Source: Blautia faecicola (GTDB taxonomy: Bacteria; Bacillota; Clostridia; Lachnospirales; Lachnospiraceae). From it: a stretch of 64,000 bases of DNA. The position numbers and the translations under genes are program-made. Below are positions 32,253 through 40,964 of this stretch, in pieces; position 1 is the stretch's first letter; the number at the start of each line of letters is the position of its first letter. The notes under the pieces were generated by a model that was given only the letters and a program-made list of their open reading frames with translations, had not been told where the DNA came from and did no database searches. Location: positions 2,003,501-2,067,500 of the forward strand of contig NZ_SDKC01000001.1 in NCBI RefSeq assembly GCF_004123145.1, in the 5' to 3' direction.

Positions 32253-33695
32253 TTAATACAGCAGAATCGGATAGCCTTTGTCGATCGTCTCATAGATGAT
32301 CTTCGCCTGATCCGGCGGCAGGTTGATGCAGCCGTGGCTTCCTTTGGTTTTATAGGTATCCCCGCCGAAGTTGGTCTGCCAGCTGGCATCATGGAGTCCC
32401 TGTCCGTAGACGAAAGGCATCCAGTAAGTGACGGCCGTATCATAGCCGTAAACATCACTGCTCAGAGTAAACGGGCTTGCTTTGTAGGCGATCGGCCATG
32501 CACCCCGGTATGTTTCCCTTCCATCGACCGGAAGTCCGCTGATAATATCGGTTTCCGTCACCAGCACCCCGTTTTTGTACAGCCACAGATGCTGCTGATC
32601 CAGGCTGACTTCTATGTAACTTCCGTTCAGATCATCCGTTCCGTTTCTGGAATAGCCGGATTTGCTGTATACCGGTTCTCTTGTCACTGCTGCCCCGCCG
32701 TCGATATCCGTCAGAAGCTGGGCGAGTTCGCCGTCCTGATCCACGCGGTAACCGTATTCGTTGCCTTCGATCGTGATTGTCTCACCGCCTGTGGTGGTGA
32801 AAGAACGCGGTTTGTAGATCGTGTTGTATTTTGTCGCAAGATTCTTGATGTATTCCTGTGCCTGGGCGGTATCGATCGACACGCTGTCATCCGAGATCAC
32901 CAGCCAGGAACAGATCGTCGCGTTATCCAGCACCTGTGTCTCGTTTCCGAAGGTGTAGGTTATGGAAACACCCTGGTATTTTTGCAGGGAGGTATTTAAC
33001 GCTGCTGCTTTTTCCTGTAATTCCTGAGAATCCTGCGTAACAGCCACTTTCAGATAAACATCTGAAGGAATCTCTATCTCAAGTCCTGTTTTCGGATAGT
33101 CTGTCGCAACCTGTGAACGGATCTGTTCTTCCACATAGGTCTCGACGGCTGCCTGATCCATATGATTGCCGACCACCTCGGGAACGATCACATAGGCGTT
33201 CTGTTCACCGTCATATGCCACATAGGCATCCGTCGCATCCACACGTTCCGTGGAGAGCTGAAAATGTTCTTCTGTCAGCGCTGCAGAAAATGTCTCATCG
33301 TCCCGGTTCACCTGATACGTTACGGTAAGATCTGCCTGTTTCGGGAAGTAACCGTCTTCTTTCCAGCGTTTGTCTCTCAGAGTTTTCAGATCTTTTTTCA
33401 GCTGTGTCTCGTCGATGCTGTAACCGAGATCGCCGAGTGTCGTCTGATAATCCGTCTCTCCGTTTTCCTGAAATGTCACGGGGATCTTCTGAAAATCATC
33501 TGCCAGTTTCTTCGCCGTCTCCTCCACGGTAAGTCCGGATACATCCTCTCCGAAGATTTTTATCCTGCTCCCCATGGTTTTTGTTCCCATATGGTGTGCA
33601 TACCCAAACAGTCCTGCAACCAGTCCCACCATAATCACCAGGCAGACGATCAGCAGGATCATGTATACTTTTTTTGTCTTTTTCTTACTTTTCAT
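32253..33695 (-). CDS. L,D-transpeptidase (YkuD) with PG_binding_4 domains
   Basis: The 480-residue membrane-anchored enzyme has a TM segment at 11-32, two PG_binding_4-type domains (about 45-330) and a C-terminal YkuD domain. The active site is TKGSHGCINLPP near 455-466 with the nucleophile Cys; YIEVSLDQQHLWLYKNG opens the catalytic domain. It forms 3-3 cross-links or attaches proteins to peptidoglycan on the outer face of the membrane. A single-gene unit by spacing. Confidence 0.92.
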   Translation of the reverse strand: MKSKKKTKKVYMILLIVCLVIMVGLVAGLFGYAHHMGTKTMGSRIKIFGEDVSGLTVEETAKKLADDFQKIPVTFQENGETDYQTTLGDLGYSIDETQLKKDLKTLRDKRWKEDGYFPKQADLTVTYQVNRDDETFSAALTEEHFQLSTERVDATDAYVAYDGEQNAYVIVPEVVGNHMDQAAVETYVEEQIRSQVATDYPKTGLEIEIPSDVYLKVAVTQDSQELQEKAAALNTSLQKYQGVSITYTFGNETQVLDNATICSWLVISDDSVSIDTAQAQEYIKNLATKYNTIYKPRSFTTTGGETITIEGNEYGYRVDQDGELAQLLTDIDGGAAVTREPVYSKSGYSRNGTDDLNGSYIEVSLDQQHLWLYKNGVLVTETDIISGLPVDGRETYRGAWPIAYKASPFTLSSDVYGYDTAVTYWMPFVYGQGLHDASWQTNFGGDTYKTKGSHGCINLPPDQAKIIYETIDKGYPILLY

Positions 33696-33803
33696 TTGTT
33701 TTTCCCTGCCTTTTTTCTGTCATTTCGACATTAGCTGTCAAATATAGTTTATTATACAATATTTTTATGAAAAAGAAATGATAAAGTTCTAACAATTTTC
33801 GAA

Positions 33804-34544
33804 TTATTTCTGCACGTATTTTTCTTTCAGTTCTTTGACTTTCGCCAGATATGCCTGATCCTGTTTTCTTTTCAGGAGCTCTGTGCGGATCGGATCTTTC
33901 ACTTCATCGAATCCTGCTTCTTTGGCTTCGTTTTTCTTCTCTACTTTGATCAGGTGATAGCCAAACTGTGTTTTTACCGGTCCTACGACATGTCCCGGTT
34001 CTGCATTGAAGGCTGCGTCTTCGAATTCTTTTACCATCTGACCTTTTCCGAACTCGCCCAGGTCTCCGCCCTGTGCGCCGGACGGGCAGGTGGAAGATTC
34101 TCTCGCTGCCTCTTCAAAGGTCTTTTCGCCGTTTACGATTGTTTCCAGAATAGCTGCACATTTTTCTTCGGAATCGGTCAGGATGTGTTTTGCACTTACG
34201 GTAGCACCCTTTACAAACTGTGCTTTGTTCTGTTCGAAGTAGTCTTTTACTTCGTCATCGGATACACTTACACTCTCGATGGTTTCTTTTAACACCATCT
34301 GTACCAGGATATCCTGTCTTGCGCTTTCCATTCCTTTTTTGAATTCTTCAGTTTCCTCCAGTTTTTCGTCCTCACCGCATTTTGCCAGTGCGTGGAAGGT
34401 GATCAGCTGCTCTTTGCAGTGTTCTTTGAACTGCGGATTGGCTGCATATGCCTGCTGTTCTTTCGGCAGATGTCCGATAAATGCCTGCAGTTCTTCTTCG
34501 GTGATCTCGTGTCCGGCTACCACTGCCAGTACGTTCTGTGCCAT
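33804..34544 (-). CDS. Cytosolic parvulin-type peptidyl-prolyl isomerase
   Basis: ATG 34544 follows AAAGGAG and gives 246 residues; earlier in-frame starts lack such a site. A SurA/PrsA-like N-terminal helical region precedes a parvulin domain with VSAKHILTDSEEKC, GGDLGEFGKGQMVKEFEDAA and FGYHLIKVEKK. There is no signal peptide or lipobox, so unlike PrsA it should act in the cytoplasm. Monocistronic by spacing. Confidence 0.88.
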   Translation of the reverse strand: MAQNVLAVVAGHEITEEELQAFIGHLPKEQQAYAANPQFKEHCKEQLITFHALAKCGEDEKLEETEEFKKGMESARQDILVQMVLKETIESVSVSDDEVKDYFEQNKAQFVKGATVSAKHILTDSEEKCAAILETIVNGEKTFEEAARESSTCPSGAQGGDLGEFGKGQMVKEFEDAAFNAEPGHVVGPVKTQFGYHLIKVEKKNEAKEAGFDEVKDPIRTELLKRKQDQAYLAKVKELKEKYVQK

Positions 34545-34730
34545 AATAATTTCTCCTTTGTTTTCCGGATCCGCTGTCTGCTCTGACCGGATCCTGCGAG
34601 GTATTTTGCCACGGGATACCGGTATAGCGGCTGTCTCCCGTACCATGGTCGCGTAGGTTTTATTATAAAAGAAAAGCATAAAATATGCAAGGGTACGCGC
34701 CGGTATCCTTGCATATTCCACACTGCTGTT

Positions 34731-37076
34731 TCAGATCAGTTTTCGTTTTCTCGCCTCGTTGACCGCTGCTGCCTTGCCATTCACACCAAGTTTCCGGTAG
34801 GTCTCCCGACAGTGGTATTTTACCGTCACTTCGGCAAGTCCAAGCTGTCCGGCGATCTTGTTCATCGAATCGCCTTCCGCCTGCATCCGCAGGATCTTCA
34901 GAGCGGTATCAGAAAGTGTGACTTCCCCTTCTGCTTTGGTTCGCAGATAACCGGGATACATCTGTGCCATCCGTTTTCCTTCTTCGAGTACCTGCCTGCG
35001 AAATCCAGAATCTTTCCACCGGATCTCTTTCGTACCTTTTTTTAACAGCGGCAGCCACAGACCGGCTTCTTTTGTCAGGACACGGACAAAATGATACGAT
35101 TCTGCTTCGCTCACAGCTTCCTGCAAAAGCGACGTCCACGCTTCCCGCTCCATCCGGTAACAGGTCACAGCCAGAAGCAGCGTACTTTCTATATAAATAT
35201 AGGTTCGTTTCATTTCTCTGGCATAGTATAGCAGCTGTTGCAGCAGATTGCAGGCTGCTTCGTATTTGCCCTGTTGCAGGTAGACACGCGCTTTCGTCAG
35301 ATACCGGAACCGTTCGAGGATGTAAAATTCACGGTTTTCATCCGGTGCCGTATCCATCCACGCCAATATCTCCGCCGTATCTCCCCGGTACAGATGCAGC
35401 CGGCATAAAAAGGCATCGATATTGTCCAACAGCCGCGGTGCTTCTTTTTCACACCGCTCCCGGAACGTTGTCATCACATGGATCGCCTCTTCGAGATCCT
35501 GACGGATCAGGTACATCCGGCAGAGCAGACCATTTGCCACAAAGACCTGTTCAATCTTGCCGCCGCTGTCCGCCTGCATGCGACCTTTCTGGATCAGTGC
35601 CATGACTTCGTAATCATCCTGCCCTTTTTCCTGAAAACTCTCGGCAAGCGCCAGCGGAACCAGACCCTTCCCATATTTTCCGAGAACAAATTCTACGACT
35701 TTTCCGATACTTCCCGCCAGTTCTTTATCTCTTCGGCTCCACTCGCAGAAATCTTTACCACCATTCATCATCGATGGCAGATTACTGGTCACGGAAAGTT
35801 CCGGGATGCATACTTTCCGGTCCGTAAGCAGCACACCTGCCGCCCGCAGCAGATCCGTCATTCCGGTGATGCCGCGGTGTGGGAGGGAGATATCCAGCGT
35901 GATCAGCCGTCCTCTGGCTTCCCGCGCCTCGCTTCCTTCTGCCCGTTTCTGGTATTCTTCCAGTTCGTGATACCACCGCTCGCTCTCCTCCACATTCATC
36001 AGGATCGACTGCAGCAGGCTCATTCCCATCATCAGAACCGGATTTTCCCGGATGATCTCCTCCGGAAGCTCCAGATAGTATTTCCGCAGTTCGTAGTAAT
36101 TGCCGCTGGCTGCATTTTTTCTGGCATTTGCCACCAGAAGGCGGGAGATGCTTTCTGTATCATCATATATTTTATACATTTCCAGGGCTTTCGGAAGATC
36201 ACCCTCCAGTTCATAGTACAGACCGGCGTTATAATACAGGCGGCGGATCTGTTCCGAGGAGCGTTTTTTGTGCAATCGCTGCTCCATCGACCAGCGCATC
36301 GGGTCTTTACAGCGCCAGATCCCGTCTTTTTCTCCCATTTTCTCAAAAAAGTTACCAGTTTCCATACCCTGCGCCAACATATGTTCCACATGTTTGTTCC
36401 CGGTGATCATCGCCGCGAGATCTACCGTGAACTCTTTTACGATCGACACATCCATAAAGAAATCCTGCAGTTCCGTATCCCACTGATCGTATACATGACT
36501 CTCCAGATATGTCCAGACGGTCCGCATCGTCGCTTCCAGATCACCGTTTTCCATCACATAGACGCGCAGGGCCATCGGATTGCCTCTGCCTACCGCCCAT
36601 GCTCTCGCCAGCTGCTCATCCGACGCCTGCAGTCCATATTGTTCCAGATATTCATCCTGCTGTTCTCTGGTCAGGCAGAAGTCCTCTTCCTGAATGATCA
36701 CAAACGAATATTTCATCCGCAGAGACAGCAGCCATGCCGGAAACGGGGCGCGGGAGATCAGAACCACCCACAGGTCTTTTCGTTCCATCAGTTCCTGAAT
36801 CTTCTGAAAATACGCGTCTTTCAGCCGGATATCCGCGATGGTGTAGAGGTCATCCAGTACCACGGTCGGCGCACTGATTTTTCCGGTATCCAGATCTTCC
36901 GGTGTGGTGTTCAGCGCCGAAAAATACTGGTATGGTTTCCTGTTCAGAAAATGTTCGATCAGAGAAGTTTTTCCCACGCCGGTAACGCCGTACAGGTATG
37001 CCGGAAGTTCGGTCTGATATGCCGTGCGCAGTTTTTTCTCTGCGGCTGACGGCCATAAATAGACTTCTCCGTTCAT
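34731..37076 (-). CDS. MalT-like LuxR-family regulator
   Basis: ATG 37076, after AGGAGGG, gives 781 residues and overlaps the stop of the diguanylate cyclase gene by ATGA. The N-terminus is a STAND-type ATPase with Walker A YGVTGVGKTSLIEHF near 28-42 and Walker B TVVLDDLYTIAD. A long helical TPR-like region follows. The C-terminus is a LuxR helix-turn-helix: LSDTALKILRMQAEGDSMNK and LAEVTVKYHCRETYRKL. Proteins of this class need an inducer and ATP to activate transcription. Coupling to a c-di-GMP enzyme suggests a shared signal, which is inference. Confidence 0.87.
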   Translation of the reverse strand: MNGEVYLWPSAAEKKLRTAYQTELPAYLYGVTGVGKTSLIEHFLNRKPYQYFSALNTTPEDLDTGKISAPTVVLDDLYTIADIRLKDAYFQKIQELMERKDLWVVLISRAPFPAWLLSLRMKYSFVIIQEEDFCLTREQQDEYLEQYGLQASDEQLARAWAVGRGNPMALRVYVMENGDLEATMRTVWTYLESHVYDQWDTELQDFFMDVSIVKEFTVDLAAMITGNKHVEHMLAQGMETGNFFEKMGEKDGIWRCKDPMRWSMEQRLHKKRSSEQIRRLYYNAGLYYELEGDLPKALEMYKIYDDTESISRLLVANARKNAASGNYYELRKYYLELPEEIIRENPVLMMGMSLLQSILMNVEESERWYHELEEYQKRAEGSEAREARGRLITLDISLPHRGITGMTDLLRAAGVLLTDRKVCIPELSVTSNLPSMMNGGKDFCEWSRRDKELAGSIGKVVEFVLGKYGKGLVPLALAESFQEKGQDDYEVMALIQKGRMQADSGGKIEQVFVANGLLCRMYLIRQDLEEAIHVMTTFRERCEKEAPRLLDNIDAFLCRLHLYRGDTAEILAWMDTAPDENREFYILERFRYLTKARVYLQQGKYEAACNLLQQLLYYAREMKRTYIYIESTLLLAVTCYRMEREAWTSLLQEAVSEAESYHFVRVLTKEAGLWLPLLKKGTKEIRWKDSGFRRQVLEEGKRMAQMYPGYLRTKAEGEVTLSDTALKILRMQAEGDSMNKIAGQLGLAEVTVKYHCRETYRKLGVNGKAAAVNEARKRKLI

Positions 37077-38824
37077 TCTGTTTTCCCTCCTGCTGTATAT
37101 TCTGTATATTCTCTGCAACGGCAGCGCAGTTCTCCCGGGAGAGACAGCATGTTTTCGAATTCTTTTGTGTTGAGCGGCATCGAAAACCAGTTTCCCTGCA
37201 CCAGGTCACAGCCCGCATTTTTTAACACTTCCACCTGCCGTGCCGATTCCACGCCCTCACAGACCACCTGAAATCCCAAGCTCTTGAGCATCTCGATCAG
37301 CTGTTTTAAGAACGCAGTTCCGCGATGGTCTTTTTCGCATTTTTCTATAAATCCCCGTCCCAGTTTCACGTCATTTAACGGGACTTCCCCGACCAGATTG
37401 AGGAATGAAGAACCGACGCCAAAGTTATCAAGTGCCGTCTGGAAGCCTGCCTGCTGGAAGGAGTGTAACAGGTTCCGGATATTTTCATACCGGATCGTAT
37501 CGGTTTCCTTCAGTTCCATCTGGATCATCGACGGATCAACCCCGTGTTTTTGCAGGATCTCCAGATAGCGCTGTGTGGTCTGCGGATCTTCCGCGTGCAG
37601 TGCAGATACATTGACCGATACCGGACCGGGAACGATTCCGCTTCTTTTTGTTTTTTCGAGAAAGACCGCTACCTGTTCAAATACATAATAGTCCAGTTCC
37701 GTGATTTTCCCGTTTTTTTCATAAAACGGAAGGAAATGTTCTGGTTTTACCACGATCCCGTCCGGTCTGCGCCAGCGCACCAGTGCCTCCGCACCTGCGA
37801 TCTTATAATTATGAAGCGATATTTTCGGCTGAAAATAGATCTCGAATTCTCTCTTTTCCATGGTTTCATCCATCAGCAGTTTCACTGCCGTCTCGCCTTT
37901 TTCGCCCTTCTGCAGCGGCACCAGTTTTTCTCCTACGGCATACTGGTTTCTTCCGGCGATCTTAGCGCGGTACAGAGCGAGATCTGCGTGTTCGAGAAGC
38001 TGTTCATAGCTGTACGCTCCGGCGCCACCCGGCAAAAAGCAGACACCCACGCTGCAGGTCATCGAAAATTCCTTCTTCGAAAAGGTCAGTTCTCCCACTT
38101 TTTTCACCAGATCCCCGACTTTCTTTTCCAGCACTTCCCGGTTAATCTCTTTTAAGAATACGGCAAATTCATCGCCGCCGGTGCGGATCAGGATGTCCTC
38201 TTTTCGAAAGAAACTCTGTAAAAAACGGGCAAATCCGGTCAGCACCTCATCGCCGAACAGATGACCGTAGACATCATTGACATTTTTAAAGCGGTCCACA
38301 TCCATCATCAGGAGTCCGCAGGGCTGCTCTGCCCGTTTTTCCATCAGATAGTCGTTCACCAGCCGTTTTCCGGTATCGTGGTTGTACAGTCCGGTCATGG
38401 AATCTCTCCGCGCCTGGTCTTCGAGAAGCTCTTCTCTTTTTCGGATCTCCGTAATATCTCTGGCGCAGCCGATGATCGACGGATCATCTTCCTCCTGTTG
38501 CAGTGCATCCAGGAGGACCATCCGATAATGACCGTTTTCCAGCATTTTCAGTTCTACGGTTCCCTGGATGTTCCCTGTCAGAAATCCACGCAGTTTTTCT
38601 CTGTTCTCCGGATAAACGGTACACAGTTCTTCGAGTCGTCCAAGAAATGGCTGCATCCGGCGCTCTTCTTTCAGCTGTTCGTCATACAGTACCAGCCGGT
38701 CGGCATCCGGGAAATATTCAAAGACGGAAATACCGGCATATTTCATCAGCACTTTTAATTTTTCCATTCGTTTTTTTCCGGTCAGAAAGCTTTTTTCTCT
38801 GTGTCTGATTCTTTCTTTTTCCAT
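37073..38824 (-). CDS. PAS-GGDEF-EAL protein: cyclase with damaged EAL
   Basis: A 583-residue protein, no TM segments. PAS-like sensor (about 25-130), GGDEF domain (140-295) and EAL domain (315-570). The cyclase site is canonical, GGDEF at 216-220, and the inhibitory site RKED at 207-210 is five residues before it, as expected. The EAL domain keeps EAL (346-348), but the metal-binding DDFG is DNFG (466-469) and the later L-K-x-D is VKLG (486-489), so phosphodiesterase activity is likely lost. Expected role: c-di-GMP synthesis controlled by the PAS domain. Start at 38824 is uncertain (AAGGA is 13 bases away). Confidence 0.87.
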   Translation of the reverse strand: MEKERIRHREKSFLTGKKRMEKLKVLMKYAGISVFEYFPDADRLVLYDEQLKEERRMQPFLGRLEELCTVYPENREKLRGFLTGNIQGTVELKMLENGHYRMVLLDALQQEEDDPSIIGCARDITEIRKREELLEDQARRDSMTGLYNHDTGKRLVNDYLMEKRAEQPCGLLMMDVDRFKNVNDVYGHLFGDEVLTGFARFLQSFFRKEDILIRTGGDEFAVFLKEINREVLEKKVGDLVKKVGELTFSKKEFSMTCSVGVCFLPGGAGAYSYEQLLEHADLALYRAKIAGRNQYAVGEKLVPLQKGEKGETAVKLLMDETMEKREFEIYFQPKISLHNYKIAGAEALVRWRRPDGIVVKPEHFLPFYEKNGKITELDYYVFEQVAVFLEKTKRSGIVPGPVSVNVSALHAEDPQTTQRYLEILQKHGVDPSMIQMELKETDTIRYENIRNLLHSFQQAGFQTALDNFGVGSSFLNLVGEVPLNDVKLGRGFIEKCEKDHRGTAFLKQLIEMLKSLGFQVVCEGVESARQVEVLKNAGCDLVQGNWFSMPLNTKEFENMLSLPGELRCRCREYTEYTAGGKTE

Positions 38825-39263
38825 ATATATTCCACATTCCTTCTATAGTTTTCACCTTTTGTATAATTATAACAAAAGAGAGAAGGAAAAGGAACTATCC
38901 AATCGGATAGTCTTGCCTTTTTCTTCCCTCTTTTTTCGACCGGTTTTTATTATTTCTGCGGCGCCGCATATGGATCTCCGGGATTGCGAGATTTTCGCTT
39001 TCTATTTTATATTCACGATGATTTGCTTTTTTCCTTTTCCAAAACATGGATGTTATTCTCCTCTGTTATAATTTGTTTCCTGCTCTCTTACAGGGAATTG
39101 ATAAAGAATGTCACAGTCAGACTGTTCAGGAAGTCCGCAAACAGGCATGTGTATTCTATCCTGTTTTTCGGGGTGCTGTCAGGCAATGATGACGATTATT
39201 GTTTTGACCTTTTCGTATAAGCATAGTAGAATAAAAATGATGATTTTGTAAGGGAGGATTTGT
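38825..39263. other. Intergenic region between divergent cyclase and hydrolase genes
   Basis: No gene is seen. It contains a small perfect stem-loop, ACTATCC/GGATAGT at 38894-38911, followed on the plus strand by a T-rich stretch, and a TATAAT at 39065-39070 that could be the -10 for the downstream hydrolase. No c-di-GMP riboswitch was recognised despite the neighbours. Confidence 0.4.
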
Positions 39264-40775
39264 ATGAAAAACGCAAAGATTTTTAACATTCTCCGGTATA
39301 TTTTCGGGGTCTTTCTGATCATCGGCGGACTGGGGAATCTGTCGGCTTCTGTTCCGTTCGGACTGCTGATCACATTTGCCGGAATCTTTATTTTTCCATT
39401 TGTCTGGAAACTGCTCGGTAAACGGATGTCGTTTGCCCGATGGATTCCTTTTCTGGTGCCGCTTCTGTTCTTTATTGCTGCGACACCGTTTGTTCCGGCA
39501 AGTTCGGTGCAGTCGCGGACGATCGTTGTGACCGATGAGACGGATGCTACAGACAGCAGCGTGACCGATACACCGGAAGCCACACCGACCGAAACTCCGA
39601 CGGCTGCGCCGACACCGGAAGAGACGGAAACGCCAACGCCGGAACCGACGAAAGAAGCCGGGGAGATGAAAGTGCATTTTCTGGATGTCGGACAGGGGTT
39701 GAGTATCCTGGTGCAGTCCGGCGGACAGACGATGATCTATGACGGCGGAGACAAAAGCACTTCAAGTTTTGTAGTTTCCTATCTGCAAAAGCAGAATGTT
39801 ACCACGATCGATTATCTGATTTCTTCGCATTATGACAGCGACCATATGGCGGGGCTGATCGGATGCCTGAGTGCTTTCGATGTAAAAAATGTAATCTCCA
39901 GCGATTATGAACATGACAGCAAGCTGTATCAGTCGTTTATCCAGGCAGTTGCGGATCAGGGACTTACGATGCAGCATCCGGCGGTTGGAACGGAATTTTC
40001 TTTCGGAACCGGAAGTTTTCAGATTCTGGCTCCGGCAACGATCGATCCGGATGACAGCAATAAAAACTCGGTAGCCATCAAACTGACCAACGGAGAAAAT
40101 TCCTTTATTTTCACCGGAGATGCGGAAAGTACCAGTGAAGCGGCGATGTGTGCATCCGGCATTGATCTTTCCTGTGATGTGCTGGTTCCGGGACATCACG
40201 GTTCTGCCACAGCTACCAGCTGGGATTTCCTTCAGGCGACCGTTCCGGAATATGCGGTGATCAGCTGTGGAAAGGATAACCAGTACGGACATCCGGCGAA
40301 GGATGTGATGGACAAGCTGGAATCTATGGATATTCAGGTGTATCGTACCGATGAGCAGGGAACGATTGTTGCCGTCAGCGACGGAACGACGATCACCTGG
40401 AATCAGGAACCATGCAATGACTATACGCCGGGTGAAAAAGAAGATCAGGGCACGCAGACGCAGAAAGCGGAGACAGAGAACAGCAGTTCTTCCGGTACAA
40501 ACACCGGCAAGAGCGGAAAATCTTCCTCGAAAAGCAAGGCGGCTGACGCCAGCGCAGGCAGCTCCATCCAGATCACAGCCACCCCGCAGGTGACGGAGGC
40601 CCCACAGGATACTTCTTCCACTTCCAATGAAGAAATGGTATGGATCACGGCTACGGGTTCCAAGTATCATAATAAAAATAACTGCGGACGGACTGACCCG
40701 AGCAAGGCAAGTGAAATCAGCCGGTCGGAGGCGGAAAGCCGGGGATATGAGCCTTGTAAGAAGTGTTTTGGGTAA
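39264..40775 (+). CDS. ComEC/Rec2-like metallo-beta-lactamase protein, membrane-anchored
   Basis: A 503-residue protein: two or three TM segments within residues 8-75, a Thr/Pro/Glu-rich linker (about 88-130), then an MBL domain similar to the C-terminal part of ComEC. Motifs are KVHFLDVGQGLSILVQSGG, LISSHYDSDHMAGLIG (the H-x-x-x-DH metal site), FIFTGDAE and VLVPGHHGS. After a second Ser/Thr-rich linker the last 45 residues have YHNKNNCGRTDPSKASEIS and GYEPCKKC, a His/Cys motif like Ada-type or SLH-adjacent metal-binding ends. It likely acts outside the cell on nucleic acid or phosphoesters. It lacks the ComEC channel, so it is not a DNA uptake protein. Confidence 0.82.
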   Translation: MKNAKIFNILRYIFGVFLIIGGLGNLSASVPFGLLITFAGIFIFPFVWKLLGKRMSFARWIPFLVPLLFFIAATPFVPASSVQSRTIVVTDETDATDSSVTDTPEATPTETPTAAPTPEETETPTPEPTKEAGEMKVHFLDVGQGLSILVQSGGQTMIYDGGDKSTSSFVVSYLQKQNVTTIDYLISSHYDSDHMAGLIGCLSAFDVKNVISSDYEHDSKLYQSFIQAVADQGLTMQHPAVGTEFSFGTGSFQILAPATIDPDDSNKNSVAIKLTNGENSFIFTGDAESTSEAAMCASGIDLSCDVLVPGHHGSATATSWDFLQATVPEYAVISCGKDNQYGHPAKDVMDKLESMDIQVYRTDEQGTIVAVSDGTTITWNQEPCNDYTPGEKEDQGTQTQKAETENSSSSGTNTGKSGKSSSKSKAADASAGSSIQITATPQVTEAPQDTSSTSNEEMVWITATGSKYHNKNNCGRTDPSKASEISRSEAESRGYEPCKKCFG

Positions 40776-40800
40776 TACCTGATATTTGCATGCATCTGTA

Positions 40801-40862
40801 AAAAACAGCCATAAAACAAAAATCTTTTTTATGATAAGATATTTTGTTTCATGGCTGTTTTT
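40801..40862. terminator. Bidirectional terminator between hydrolase gene and glmS
   Basis: Arms at 40801-40821 and 40842-40862 pair with one mismatch, with A5/T5 ends and a CAGCCAT/ATGGCTG core. It lies between the convergent genes and suits both. Confidence 0.8.
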
Positions 40863-40964
40863 ATGTTCCTGTCTATCAGCGGTTGGTTCCGTGAACCGCC
40901 TGGAATTTACCCTTTCCCCTTATTGTACGCTCGGATGAATTTTCTCCCCTTTTCGCATCCCAGC

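Noticed and set aside
35478-37049. A 523-codon open frame on the plus strand opposite the MalT-like regulator
   Set aside because: It is antisense to a well-supported gene, lacks a ribosome binding site, and its composition (His, Phe, Arg, Gln rich) is that of a complement of GC-biased coding sequence.
38825-39263. A c-di-GMP riboswitch next to the cyclase gene
   Set aside because: No GEMM-type core or tetraloop-receptor pattern could be found on either strand.
39762-40670. A 302-codon minus-strand frame inside the ComEC-like gene
   Set aside because: Same reason: antisense to a gene with clear motifs; no start site or recognisable domain.
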